DNA from: Streptomyces scabiei 87.22
GTDB taxonomy: Bacteria > Actinomycetota > Actinomycetes > Streptomycetales > Streptomycetaceae
Assembly: GCF_000091305.1 (NCBI RefSeq)
Contig: NC_013929.1
Coordinates: forward strand, 1,612,001-1,676,000
Reading direction: 5' to 3'
Length of the DNA stretch: 64,000 bases
Below, piece after piece: positions 17,107 through 24,756 of this stretch; within the stretch, counting starts at the first letter, position 1; every line of letters begins with the position of its first letter. The translations under genes were made by a program, and so were the position numbers. The notes beneath the pieces are model-generated. The model saw only the letters and a list, made by a program, of their open reading frames with translations, was not told the origin of the DNA and did no database searches.

Positions 17107-18405
17107 GCCGTGTTTTTGAACTGAGCTTGCGGCCGCGCCTCTTGCGGTGATGATCTCCGTGTGGGGCGTAGGGATCTTTCGGATGATCAGTGGTCGGTGC
17201 TGGAGCCGTTGTTGCCGACGGCGGGGGTGGGGCGTCCGGCGCGTAACCAGCGGCGGTTGATCAACGGGGTGCGGTGGCGGGTGCGCACGGGTGTTCCGTG
17301 GAGGGATCTGCCGGCTGAGTACGGGCACTGGCAGACCGTGTACGGGCTGTTCAGGCGCTGGCAGCGCGAGGGCGTGTGGACCCGGATCCTGATCGCGTTG
17401 CAGGTCCGGGCCGATGCGGCCGGTCTCATCACGTGGGAGGTGAACGTGGACTCCACGGTCTGCCGGGCTCACCAGCACGCCGCCGGTGCCCGCCGGGACG
17501 GCGCCGGACAGAATGAACCACCGGGCGGCATCGGAACCGAGCCGGACGATCACGGGCTGGGCCGGTCCCGTGGCGGGTTCTCCACGAAGGTCCACCTCGC
17601 CTGCGAGCAGGGACAGAAGCCGTTGTCGCTGCTGGTCACGGCAGGCCAGCGGGGTGACAGCCCGCAGTTCGAGCCGGTCCTGGAGGCGATCCGGGTGCCG
17701 CGCGCCGGTGGCGGACGTCCTCGGCTGCGCCCGTTGCGGGTGCGGGGCGACAAGGCGTATTCGTCGCGCGCCAACCGTGCCTATCTGCGTCGACGCGGGA
17801 TCCGGTGCACGATCCCCGAGCCGGCCGACCAGATCCGCAACCGCAAGCGCCGCGGCACTGCCGGAGGCCGTCCGCCTGCCTTCGACCGGCAGGACTACAA
17901 GGCCCGGCATGCGGTCGAGTGCGGGATCAGCCGCCTCAAGCAGCACCGGGCGGTGGCCACCCGCTATGACAAGCTCGCCGTCCGGTTCGAGGCGACGGTG
18001 CTGATCGCGGCGATCCACCAGTGGCTGTGAGCCGCTGAGAGGCCACCCAGCCATGCCATGCTGACGCCGGAAGCGACAGCGCACGGTGGGGAGAGGTCCA
18101 GTGGCCGCCAGGTACTACTGCGCAGACAGCGAGAACGGCGACCACGTCGATGACCCGTCCGAGGACGCGTTGTTCGAGCTGATCGGCGAGCTCAACGACC
18201 AGGACAACACGTTTGTCGTCATCCAGCCCGACCAGGACGATCCCGCATGGTTCGCCTCCGTCGCGGTCCTGGACGAGGGCGGCTACGAAATCGTCCGCCG
18301 CGACGCCGCTCGCCGCGAGCATCACGTGAGCAGCGAGAACCGTATCGACCGGATCGCGGGCGACCTCACCAAGTGGATGGCCGCCCGCGCGATCCAAAAC
18401 ACGGC
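17107..18405 (+). mobile_element. Complete IS5-type element with passenger gene
   Basis: About 1.3 kb bounded by 10-bp perfect terminal inverted repeats (GCCGTGTTTT / AAAACACGGC) and a CTAG target duplication. If the duplication is TA only, the repeats extend by one base. It carries an uninterrupted transposase and a second small gene, and it lies inside an IS110 transposase. This is the only IS in the window that looks whole and potentially active. Confidence 0.88.
17161..18030 (+). CDS. IS5-family transposase
   Basis: 289 residues. N-terminal DUF4096-like helix-turn-helix (RRDLSDDQWSVLEPLLPTAG, RTGVPWRDLPAEYGHWQTV) and a complete DDE catalytic set: Asp in WEVNVDSTVCRAHQHAAGA, Asp in LRVRGDKAYSSRANRAYL, Glu in ARHAVECGISRLKQHRAVAT. 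The frame has no interruption. GTG is used as start, about 55 bases inside the left terminal repeat. It catalyses cut-and-paste or copy-type movement of the surrounding 1.3-kb element. Confidence 0.93.
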   Translation: MGRRDLSDDQWSVLEPLLPTAGVGRPARNQRRLINGVRWRVRTGVPWRDLPAEYGHWQTVYGLFRRWQREGVWTRILIALQVRADAAGLITWEVNVDSTVCRAHQHAAGARRDGAGQNEPPGGIGTEPDDHGLGRSRGGFSTKVHLACEQGQKPLSLLVTAGQRGDSPQFEPVLEAIRVPRAGGGRPRLRPLRVRGDKAYSSRANRAYLRRRGIRCTIPEPADQIRNRKRRGTAGGRPPAFDRQDYKARHAVECGISRLKQHRAVATRYDKLAVRFEATVLIAAIHQWL

Positions 18406-18409
18406 CTAG
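18101..18409 (+). CDS. Passenger protein of the IS5-type element, unknown function
   Basis: 102 residues from GTG, preceded by GGGGAGAGG at good spacing. The acidic protein reads AARYYCADSENGDHVDDPSE, then LFELIGELNDQDNTFVVIQP, DDPAWFASVAVLDEGGYEIV and a C-terminal helix RIDRIAGDLTKWMAARA. It resembles small actinobacterial proteins of Imm1-like or unassigned families; I cannot name a function. It starts 70 bases after the transposase stop, on the same strand. Its last codon is in the right terminal repeat and its TAG stop is supplied by the CTAG target duplication, so it travels with the IS. Confidence 0.75.
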   Translation: MAARYYCADSENGDHVDDPSEDALFELIGELNDQDNTFVVIQPDQDDPAWFASVAVLDEGGYEIVRRDAARREHHVSSENRIDRIAGDLTKWMAARAIQNTA

Positions 18410-18994
18410 CCGGTCGATGACGGCCTGCAGTGCGTCGATGACCTCCAGCCGGTCGGCCACCGTCCGCCGGGCCCCCTCCGGCAGCGGCAGCGTCTGAAGC
18501 CACTCCCGGCCCACGCCACTGAAGCAGTTGGCCCCGCGGTCGCAGCCGTGATCGGCCAAAACCGCGTGGATGCGGTTACGCAACAAGGTGCGCAGCCGCA
18601 CGAGCTGTGCTCGGTGGCGCAGCACGGCCCGCTGCTCGCGGATGTCCGGCGGCGCGATCCAAGCCTCGGGCAGCAGATCCGTGCGCAGCAGGTGGGCCAG
18701 GGTGGCCGCGTCAACCTTGTCGTTCTTCAACCGGGCCGCAGCGATCGCTTTGCACTGCAACGGGTGGGCCAGATGCGGCTCGAAGCCGTAGTCCTGGAGC
18801 AACTCGATCAGCCAGCCCCAGCCATACGCGGCCTCGAACACCACCAGCGTGCCCACCGGCAGGTCACCGATCACTCCCAGCACCGTCTCGCGCCCGTTGG
18901 GGACGTTCCGGTTCACCGCCGTCCGGCCGCTCTCGTCCATCACGGCGATCTGCGGCCGGCGGCGATGCACATCGATCCCGACGTAAGCCTGCAT
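18407..18994 (-). pseudogene. IS110-type transposase, N-terminal part
   Basis: ATG after GTCAGGAGGC. MQAYVGIDVHRRRPQIAVMD, VVFEAAYGWGWLIELLQDYG and AAARLKNDKVDAATLAHLLR contain the DEDD-type catalytic residues of IS110 family transposases. The frame runs to LEVIDALQAVIDRL, where the IS5-type element cuts it; the rest lies at 16670-17102. Confidence 0.9.
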
Positions 18995-19129
18995 CGCGGG
19001 CCTCCTGACCCGGACTCGGCTCCCCCACAGCAGGGTGCTCCGAACGCACCACAAGGGGAAGCCCCAGCCCTCATAGGGTCAGGTCAGGAGCACTCTCCGC
19101 ATATTTGATCAAGACCCGGACAAGCTCAC

Positions 19130-19543
19130 TCGCGAAAGCGCGAGGCCAACTCCTATTTCGACGCGCTGACGAGTGTGGACAGCCGCCGCGCCCCGATTGC
19201 GACCGACTGTGTGCGGCATGAGACCGGCCTGCGCACCACCGGCAACGCGGCGCCACCCGAGCCCCTGCTGCCGCAGAACACACCCGCGGACGAGCGTGAG
19301 CGGATGCGAATCCTCATGGAGGGAAAGAGCGTACGCGGCACCGCCGAGCAGATCGATTCGGGTCTCTTCGCCGATCTGTGGAAGGTGTGGCCACACCGGC
19401 CGATCGTGTTCGACGAGGAAAAGGGTCTCGTGACAGCGTTCCCGCTGTTCATTCAGAACGGCGACACGCCCCTCGCCGCTCATAGTCCCGCTCAGCTTCG
19501 GCGCCGGCAACGGCTGGGATGCGGGCTCAGGCCCCTGACGTCA
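19130..19543 (+). pseudogene. Fragment of tandem-NTF2-like protein
   Basis: EANSYFDALTSVDSRRAPIA, TDCVRHETGLRTTGNAAPPE, LLPQNTPADERERM and IDSGLFADLWKVWPHRPIVF match the second half of the gene at 43363-44390 closely. After QNGDTPLA an internal deletion changes frame, and the last residues PLSFGAGNGWDAGSGP precede the stop at about 19541. The N-terminal half is missing at the IS110 side. It is a partial second copy of a second-block gene. Confidence 0.85.
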
Positions 19544-19547
19544 GACC

Positions 19548-19965
19548 GGCAGGTCGCCGGACACCCTGCTCACGACGACGGCTTGGCGGCACCTGTCGAA
19601 CACATCCCGTTTCACGGACTGCAGGCGTGCGGCTTCCTGGGCGTCGCCGTCCCGGATCGCCAGAACGACATCAAGGGTGGATCGTGCGGAGAGCTCCTCG
19701 CGTGTGGTCGTACGCCTTGACACCGTCCACGAGGATGGACAGCAATGCGTTCTGCGCGAGGCGCTGCAGTACCCGCTCGATCGGTGCGACGTTCGAGATC
19801 GGCTCTGTCGTGCCGAGGTGCTGCGGAGCGTCGATCAGCTCGGCGTCGCCGGCGCCGACCTTCCGTGCGGCGATCTCGGCCATCTCGATCCACAGTCCAC
19901 GGCCAGCGCGGTCGGCGCCCTTGCATGGCTGGGAGTTCGACGCGAGGTGCACGGACAGCTGACGG
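19548..19965 (-). pseudogene. GntR-type (FCD domain) regulator, C-terminal remnant
   Basis: Blocks in two frames: GLWIEMAEIAARKVGAGDAE, VAPIERVLQRLAQNALLSIL, VDGVKAYDHTR and then LDVVLAIRDGDAQEAARLQS. These look like the effector-binding helices of FCD-type GntR regulators. A frameshift near 19690 and loss of the N-terminus make it inactive. Confidence 0.55.
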
Positions 19966-19974
19966 CTGAGCGGG

Positions 19975-20165
19975 GCAGAACTCGGGCGCCGGGTCGTCAG
20001 CGACCAGGCTCCGCAGGTAGCGGTAGGCCGTGGACCGCGACGTGCCCGGTCGCCCGGCCACTTCGGCCTCGGAGACCACCGGCCGGTCGTCGGTGAGCAT
20101 GCCGAGGATGTCCAGGGCCGGTCCGCGGTCGAGTTTCCCCCCCGGTAGCCCGATGATCGAACTAC
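19975..20165 (-). pseudogene. IclR-type regulator, N-terminal remnant
   Basis: GYRGGNSTADR shifts frame into ALDILGMLTDDRPVVSEAEV and GTSRSTAYRYLRSLVADD. This parallels the start of the IclR regulator at 63363 (YRERNSTADRALDILTMFDD, VARSTAYRYLQSLVAG). Only the DNA-binding half survives, with a 1-base shift. Confidence 0.7.
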
Positions 20166-20188
20166 GCCCGCGATGCAGGATGTTCTAT

Positions 20189-21481
20189 CTATTTTTCAGG
20201 ATTCAGATAGTCGTAGATCTCTAGCGCGAGCCCGATCCGGAGCGGGTCCTTGGCCAGGTCGGTACCGAGGATGGCCTCGGCCTGCCGGACACGGTAGCCG
20301 ACGGTGTTCGGGGCGACGTGCAGCACTTGGGCGGCGGCCGTGCGGCTGCGCTCGAATGCCAGGTAGAGCCGCAACGTCTCGCGTAGCTCCGCCGAGCGGT
20401 CGTCGTCCGTGGCCAGCGCACCGAGCTGGCGGTGGACAAACCAGCGGGCGTGTTCGGGGTTCGCCGTGAGCAGGGCGATCACCTCGAGTTCGTCATGGTC
20501 GGCGAGCCACGACGACCGTCGGGTGGAGGCTGCAGCGACGCGGCGGACCTCAAGGGCGCCGAGGTGGCTGCGGCGGAACCCGTCAATGCCGGCGTCGAGC
20601 GGGCCGAGGGCGGCTCGGATACCGTGCGGGGCGTCGACGGCGCCGCGCAGCCGCTCGGCGAGCCGCTGCTCCGGCGGCGCGGCCCAGCTCATCCACAGCC
20701 ACAGCGAGGTCCCGCCGGGGCGCACCACCAGCGGTCGGCCGGCATCCGCGGCGTCGGCGAGGCGGCCCGCGAGCCGGTGGAGGGTGTGGGCGGAGTCGGT
20801 CCCCGCATCGTCCTCGGTCCAGAGCACGGCGGCCCGGTGGTGACGCGACAGGTCGAGGCCGAGCACCAGCTCCGGATCGCGCACCGATATGGGGACACCC
20901 GCAATGATGTCCTCGATGACCTGACGCCTCGTTGCGGCGAGGCTGCCCAGCCACGCCTCCCGCTCCGCGGTGTACTCGGCGCTGAACCGCGCCGTGAATG
21001 CCTCCACGTAGGCGAAGGAAAGCTCGGTCACCCGGCGCACCGTGCCAGCGAGCTCGTGCGGAGGCAGGGTCTGGTCGAGGAACTCGAGCAGTCGCTCGTA
21101 GTGGTGCACGTGCGAGATCCACATCGCGTGGAGCACCCGGTCCAGGGCGACGCCGCGGTGCACGCTGTCGCGGTTGCCGTCGAGCGCCAGCTGCGGAGTC
21201 GCGACCGCCTCGCCGGGGGTGTCGGCGTGCAGGGCGATGAGGATGGCGAGGATACACGCCTCCGCGGGCCGTCGGACGGTGTCGATGGAGGTGGAACCGG
21301 CCATCTCCGGCACGAGCTCGACGACTCGCAGCTCCGCCTCCCTGGCCACCTGTGCGGCCCACCCGACCGGGCCCGGTCCGAGCACCTCCCGGGCGGCGGT
21401 CACCGTCGGCGCCGGGCAGCAGGGCGTCACCGGCGGTTGCGTGGGCCCGGGCCGAAGATCGAGCACCCATCGTGCGGCCAC
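20189..21481 (-). CDS. PucR/CdaR-type transcriptional regulator
   Basis: 430 residues. The C-terminal HTH_30 domain (LRLYLAFERSRTAAAQVLHV, APNTVGYRVRQAEAILGTDL) is the hallmark of PucR-family activators. The central GGDEF-like region (ELVLGLDLSRHHRAAVLWTE) and an N-terminal effector domain precede it. GTG 21481 is the best start: CGAGGAGGAGCCG precedes it, while the ATG fourteen codons upstream has no ribosome site. It is transcribed divergently from a truncated CCD gene across a 195-bp region with a TTTGTGGT-4-ACCACAAA operator-like palindrome. A truncated copy of its first codons stands in the same relation to the intact CCD gene at 32.25 kb. It probably activates CCD expression in response to substrate (inference). 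Confidence 0.88.
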   Translation of the reverse strand: MAARWVLDLRPGPTQPPVTPCCPAPTVTAAREVLGPGPVGWAAQVAREAELRVVELVPEMAGSTSIDTVRRPAEACILAILIALHADTPGEAVATPQLALDGNRDSVHRGVALDRVLHAMWISHVHHYERLLEFLDQTLPPHELAGTVRRVTELSFAYVEAFTARFSAEYTAEREAWLGSLAATRRQVIEDIIAGVPISVRDPELVLGLDLSRHHRAAVLWTEDDAGTDSAHTLHRLAGRLADAADAGRPLVVRPGGTSLWLWMSWAAPPEQRLAERLRGAVDAPHGIRAALGPLDAGIDGFRRSHLGALEVRRVAAASTRRSSWLADHDELEVIALLTANPEHARWFVHRQLGALATDDDRSAELRETLRLYLAFERSRTAAAQVLHVAPNTVGYRVRQAEAILGTDLAKDPLRIGLALEIYDYLNPEK

Positions 21482-21504
21482 CGGCTCCTCCTCGAGCGGT
21501 TCCC

Positions 21505-21524
21505 TTTGTGGTTGCCACCACAAA
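21505..21524. promoter_or_regulatory. Operator-like palindrome in the pucR/CCD divergent promoter, copy A
   Basis: TTTGTGGT-TGCC-ACCACAAA, 8-bp arms. Conserved (7-bp arms) in the second, inverted copy of this promoter at 32415-32433. Likely regulator site. The shared TTGACT near 21579 could be a -35 box for the CCD gene. Confidence 0.6.
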
Positions 21525-21676
21525 CACCGGGCGGTTCATTGTCGTCCGGGACCGAGTGCGTGCAGGGGCCCAGCCCCTTGACTCTATCCAACGAAACCGG
21601 GCCGAGCCGCGACCGGACGCCCGCCCCGCTTCGCCGCCCCTCGACGGGGTCCCCGACGCGGTGGAAGGAATGCAGG

Positions 21677-21933
21677 ATGCAGCAGATCAGATTTCCGCAG
21701 AACGAGTTCCAGAGCTTCGAGGCGCCCCTGCGCGCGGAGATCGACATCCGAGGACTGGAAGTAGTTCAGGGCGAGGTTCCGGAGCATCTCGACGGCGGCT
21801 TCTACCGACTGCTCGGCGATCGCCAGTGGCCATCCTTCATCGAAAACGACATCTTCCTGCTGAACGAAGATGGCATGGCCTCATGCCTGCGCATCCCGGA
21901 CGGCCGCGTGGACTTCCGGACACGGTATTGCCG
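21677..21933 (+). pseudogene. CCD (lignostilbene dioxygenase-type) gene, N-terminal fragment
   Basis: About 85 codons from ATG (after GGAAGGAATGCAGG) are nearly identical to the start of the intact gene at 30782-32254: MQQIRFPQNEFQSFEAP, VVQGEVPEHLDGGFYRLLGD, NDIFLLNEDGMASCLRI. After DFRTRY the sequence jumps directly to the end of an alpha/beta hydrolase gene, so most of the CCD gene and most of the hydrolase were removed by one deletion. Confidence 0.92.
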
Positions 21934-22064
21934 CCGGCGTGCGCGCCGAACCAGCGATTTATCCGGGGGCGGATCACGCATTCATCGAGACACCCCACCC
22001 CTCGGCGGGCGCAGCGAATGCGCGGATCGATCGATTGCTCGTCCAGTGCCTGGAGTCCCGGTGA
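21934..22064 (+). pseudogene. Alpha/beta hydrolase, C-terminal fragment
   Basis: AAGVRAEPAIYPGADHAFIE, PHPSAGAANARIDRLLVQCL and ESR, then stop. This matches the last 45 residues of the hydrolase at 35625-36569, including the catalytic-His segment GADHAF. It is in a different frame from the CCD fragment before it. Its TGA overlaps the GTG of the next permease gene. Confidence 0.88.
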
Positions 22065-23329
22065 GCACCCCGGCCTCGCCGAAGGAAGGACGAAACGCAC
22101 GTACTGCCGCGGTGGCGGCCATCGGTTGCGGAATCTGCATCGGATTCGGCATCATCCCGCTGTTCATAGGAACCTTTCCGGTCTTCCTGAAGCCGGTGTC
22201 CGACGAATTCGGCTGGAGTTTGTCGCTCTATCCTCAGGCGTCCCTGCTGGTCGGCTTGGCAGGCGCCGTCGTCGGCCCGTTCGTCGGTCGGCTCATCGAT
22301 CGTTACGGCGTGCGCCGCACCTTGCCCTTCGGGCTCGTGCTCTGGTGTGCGGGCTTCTTCTCGCTGTCACTCATCGGTGGCCAACCCGCGGCGATGTATC
22401 TGGTTGCGCTCCTGATGGCGCTCGGCGCCACGATCGCGGGGCCCATTTCCTATGCCAAGGTCATCAGTGGCTGGTTCGACAAGAACCGGGGCCTCGCTCT
22501 CGGGCTGGTGCTGAGCGGGGTGCCCGCCATCGCGACCGCCGTGGCCGTGCCGGTCTCTGCGGGCCTGATCGAGGCCGACGGCTGGCGCGCCGCGTACCGC
22601 ATGCTCGCCGTCGTCGCCGCCGCGGTGACGATCCCGGTTTCCATCCTGCTGATTCGCGAGGCGCCTGCCCGGCATGGGGCCGGTCCCGCGCTGTCGAGAG
22701 ATGAGGGACTGACCGGCTCCCAGGCACTGCGATCCCGGGCGTTCCTCATGGTCATCGGCTCGAACTGCCTGGTGATCGCAGGGCTGGTGGCCGTCACGAA
22801 CCACATCGTCGCGTGGACGACCGGACAGGGCGTCAGTCCGGACACCGCCACTTTCGCCCTGTCTCTGTACTCGCTCGTCGGCCCCGTAGGACCGTTGGTC
22901 GGCGGGTTCGTCATGGATCGGGTGCCAAGTCCGAAGATCGTCGCCGCGTTCCTGCTCCTGTCGCCGATCGGCATGGCGCTGCTCTTCCTGGGAGGCACCC
23001 CCGGCCTGCTGACGGGCATGGCGCTGCTCGGGCTCACGTACAGCAGCATCACCGGCCTCGTACCCCTCCTGGTGACCCGCTATTGCGGCATGAAGGCGAG
23101 CTCCGAAATACTTGGCGGCGCTCTCGCGGCCCTCACGATCAGCATGGGAATCGGGCCGGTCCTTCTTGGACTCGGCCACGATCTCGCCGGTGGCTACGCG
23201 GTGCCCATGGCGATCGTCGCAGGCGTGATTACCGTCGGGTTCATCGGCTCCCTATTCCTTCCCACCTACCGCTACGTCGACAGCCCCCGCCAGCAGAACG
23301 ATTCCCCTGTTCTCGAGGGGAGTAGCTGA
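22061..23329 (+). CDS. MFS permease
   Basis: 422 residues, twelve hydrophobic segments. FIGTFPVFLKPVSDEFGWSL, GRLIDRYGVRRTLPFG (MFS motif A between helices 2 and 3) and ISGWFDKNRGLALGLVLSG place it with oxalate/formate-antiporter-like permeases. The GTG start overlaps the hydrolase-fragment stop (GTGA), showing that the pair was once translationally coupled. One base separates its stop from the next regulator, so the two are cotranscribed. Probably imports the aromatic acid or alkene handled by this block (inference). Confidence 0.9.
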   Translation: MSTPASPKEGRNARTAAVAAIGCGICIGFGIIPLFIGTFPVFLKPVSDEFGWSLSLYPQASLLVGLAGAVVGPFVGRLIDRYGVRRTLPFGLVLWCAGFFSLSLIGGQPAAMYLVALLMALGATIAGPISYAKVISGWFDKNRGLALGLVLSGVPAIATAVAVPVSAGLIEADGWRAAYRMLAVVAAAVTIPVSILLIREAPARHGAGPALSRDEGLTGSQALRSRAFLMVIGSNCLVIAGLVAVTNHIVAWTTGQGVSPDTATFALSLYSLVGPVGPLVGGFVMDRVPSPKIVAAFLLLSPIGMALLFLGGTPGLLTGMALLGLTYSSITGLVPLLVTRYCGMKASSEILGGALAALTISMGIGPVLLGLGHDLAGGYAVPMAIVAGVITVGFIGSLFLPTYRYVDSPRQQNDSPVLEGSS

Positions 23330-23330
23330 C

Positions 23331-24617
23331 ATGCCCGAGGTGCTACGCAGGCATCATTCTGGCCTTCCGGCTGCTGCGATGTCTTCCGCCGTCCACGATG
23401 CAAGTCTGCTGGCCGACGTGATCGACGAGTGGGGCGGGGCTGACGAAAAGGGAGCCTGCCGGATCGCCCGCCTTGTCGAGGAGGATCTCATCGCGCGCGG
23501 TTGGCCGCAGGACGCGTCGTTGGGATCCGAGGTCGAACTCGCGGAGAGATACGGTGTCGGTCGCGCCGTGGTCCGCGAGGCGGTGCGCATTCTCGAGGTG
23601 CGCGGCACGGCCCGCATGGTGCGCGGCCCCAGCGGGCCGAACAGCGGGCTTCGGGTCCGCGAAGTCGACCACACTCGTACGGCCAAATTCCTGATGGGTT
23701 TCGTGCTCTTCTTCGGAACGACGGAACCGCAGCTGGTCGAGGCCGAAGAAGCAATCCAACGCGTCCGCAACGGACTGTCCGACGACGTCCGCAACGACGC
23801 TGATCTCATCGTCGGGCAAGTTTCCGTCGCACTCGACCTATTCGATGACGTGCTCGGTGCGATCCGCCAGATGATGTCCGGAAACGGAGCGATCCCGGGC
23901 AATCCAACCGTACTGTTCGCGCCGGAGGTCCTGAACCGCTCACGAGCGGGTCAGATCACCGAACGCATTCTGCGGGAATGCACCGCGGAACAGTGGGTGC
24001 AGGGCCATCGCCTCGGCTCGGAAGAGGATCTCTGCTTCCGCTATGGCGTCGATCGGGGCGCGTTCCGCCAGGCGGTCCGCATCCTGGAGAGCGCAGGTGC
24101 CGCGGAAACCTACTGTGGCCGTGGGCGTGGTCTCGTGAGCAGGACACCTCGTGCCGGTGCCGTCGCGCGGCTGGTCGCCTGTCTCCTCGCCAGTAGCGGG
24201 ATCCATCCCGACATCGTCATGCGTATCTTCCGGCTGCTGAGCGTCGAAATGGTTGCGCTGGCCGCTGAGCGGGCAACCCCGACGACCTGTCAGCAGATCG
24301 CCACCGCGCTCAGCAGTTTACGCCGGGCGCTGGATCAGGGGGCGAATACGGGACTCGCCTCAATTTTCGCCGTCGAGGAAGCGGCGCTGGAAGCGGTCGA
24401 CAATCCGTTGTTGGATATCCTTACCCAAAGCTTGCGAGGCTATCCTCCGGCCAGAATCCCCGAGAGAATTTCCGTTCTCAGTATCATGAACCAGTTGTAC
24501 CTTCCGCTGACCCGGCCCGTCCTGGCAGCGTTCCGGAAAAATGACCCGCAAGCGGCACGAAGCGCCCAGCGGGCGCGGGTTGAGACATTCTCGAACGTGA
24601 TTCGCTCACTTCTCTGA
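23331..24617 (+). CDS. GntR-type regulator with two winged-helix domains
   Basis: 428 residues. Two similar DNA-binding units are present. The first, near residues 45-110, has LGSEVELAERYGVGRAVVRE and AVRILEVRGTARMVRG. The second, near 205-270, has LGSEEDLCFRYGVDRGAFRQ and AVRILESAGAAETYCG. Each is followed by an all-helical, FCD-like stretch. The first HTH keeps the Arg-rich recognition helix; the second has RGAFRQ in place of RAVVRE. ATG 23331 follows GAGGGGAGTAG. Ordinary GntR proteins have one such domain, so a single chain here may bind an operator as an internal pseudo-dimer. Downstream lies a flavin monooxygenase that it may control. Confidence 0.85.
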   Translation: MPEVLRRHHSGLPAAAMSSAVHDASLLADVIDEWGGADEKGACRIARLVEEDLIARGWPQDASLGSEVELAERYGVGRAVVREAVRILEVRGTARMVRGPSGPNSGLRVREVDHTRTAKFLMGFVLFFGTTEPQLVEAEEAIQRVRNGLSDDVRNDADLIVGQVSVALDLFDDVLGAIRQMMSGNGAIPGNPTVLFAPEVLNRSRAGQITERILRECTAEQWVQGHRLGSEEDLCFRYGVDRGAFRQAVRILESAGAAETYCGRGRGLVSRTPRAGAVARLVACLLASSGIHPDIVMRIFRLLSVEMVALAAERATPTTCQQIATALSSLRRALDQGANTGLASIFAVEEAALEAVDNPLLDILTQSLRGYPPARIPERISVLSIMNQLYLPLTRPVLAAFRKNDPQAARSAQRARVETFSNVIRSLL

Positions 24618-24756
24618 GCGGAAAGTTGCGAAAGACATGGAAATGCCTGCCAGCTGTCCCGCTAAGACTGCGAGCATGTGCACCGTCGACACACCGCCGA
24701 GGCGATGCGCGCGGCAGAGGCCCTGACCACACGCAGCCCATGAAAGTGAGGAAACG

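Noticed and set aside
20432..22060. Long plus-strand extension upstream of the MFS permease (965-codon frame)
   Set aside because: It runs antisense through pucR and in frame through the CCD fragment by chance; the permease has its own GTG overlapping the hydrolase stop, and all similarity starts there.
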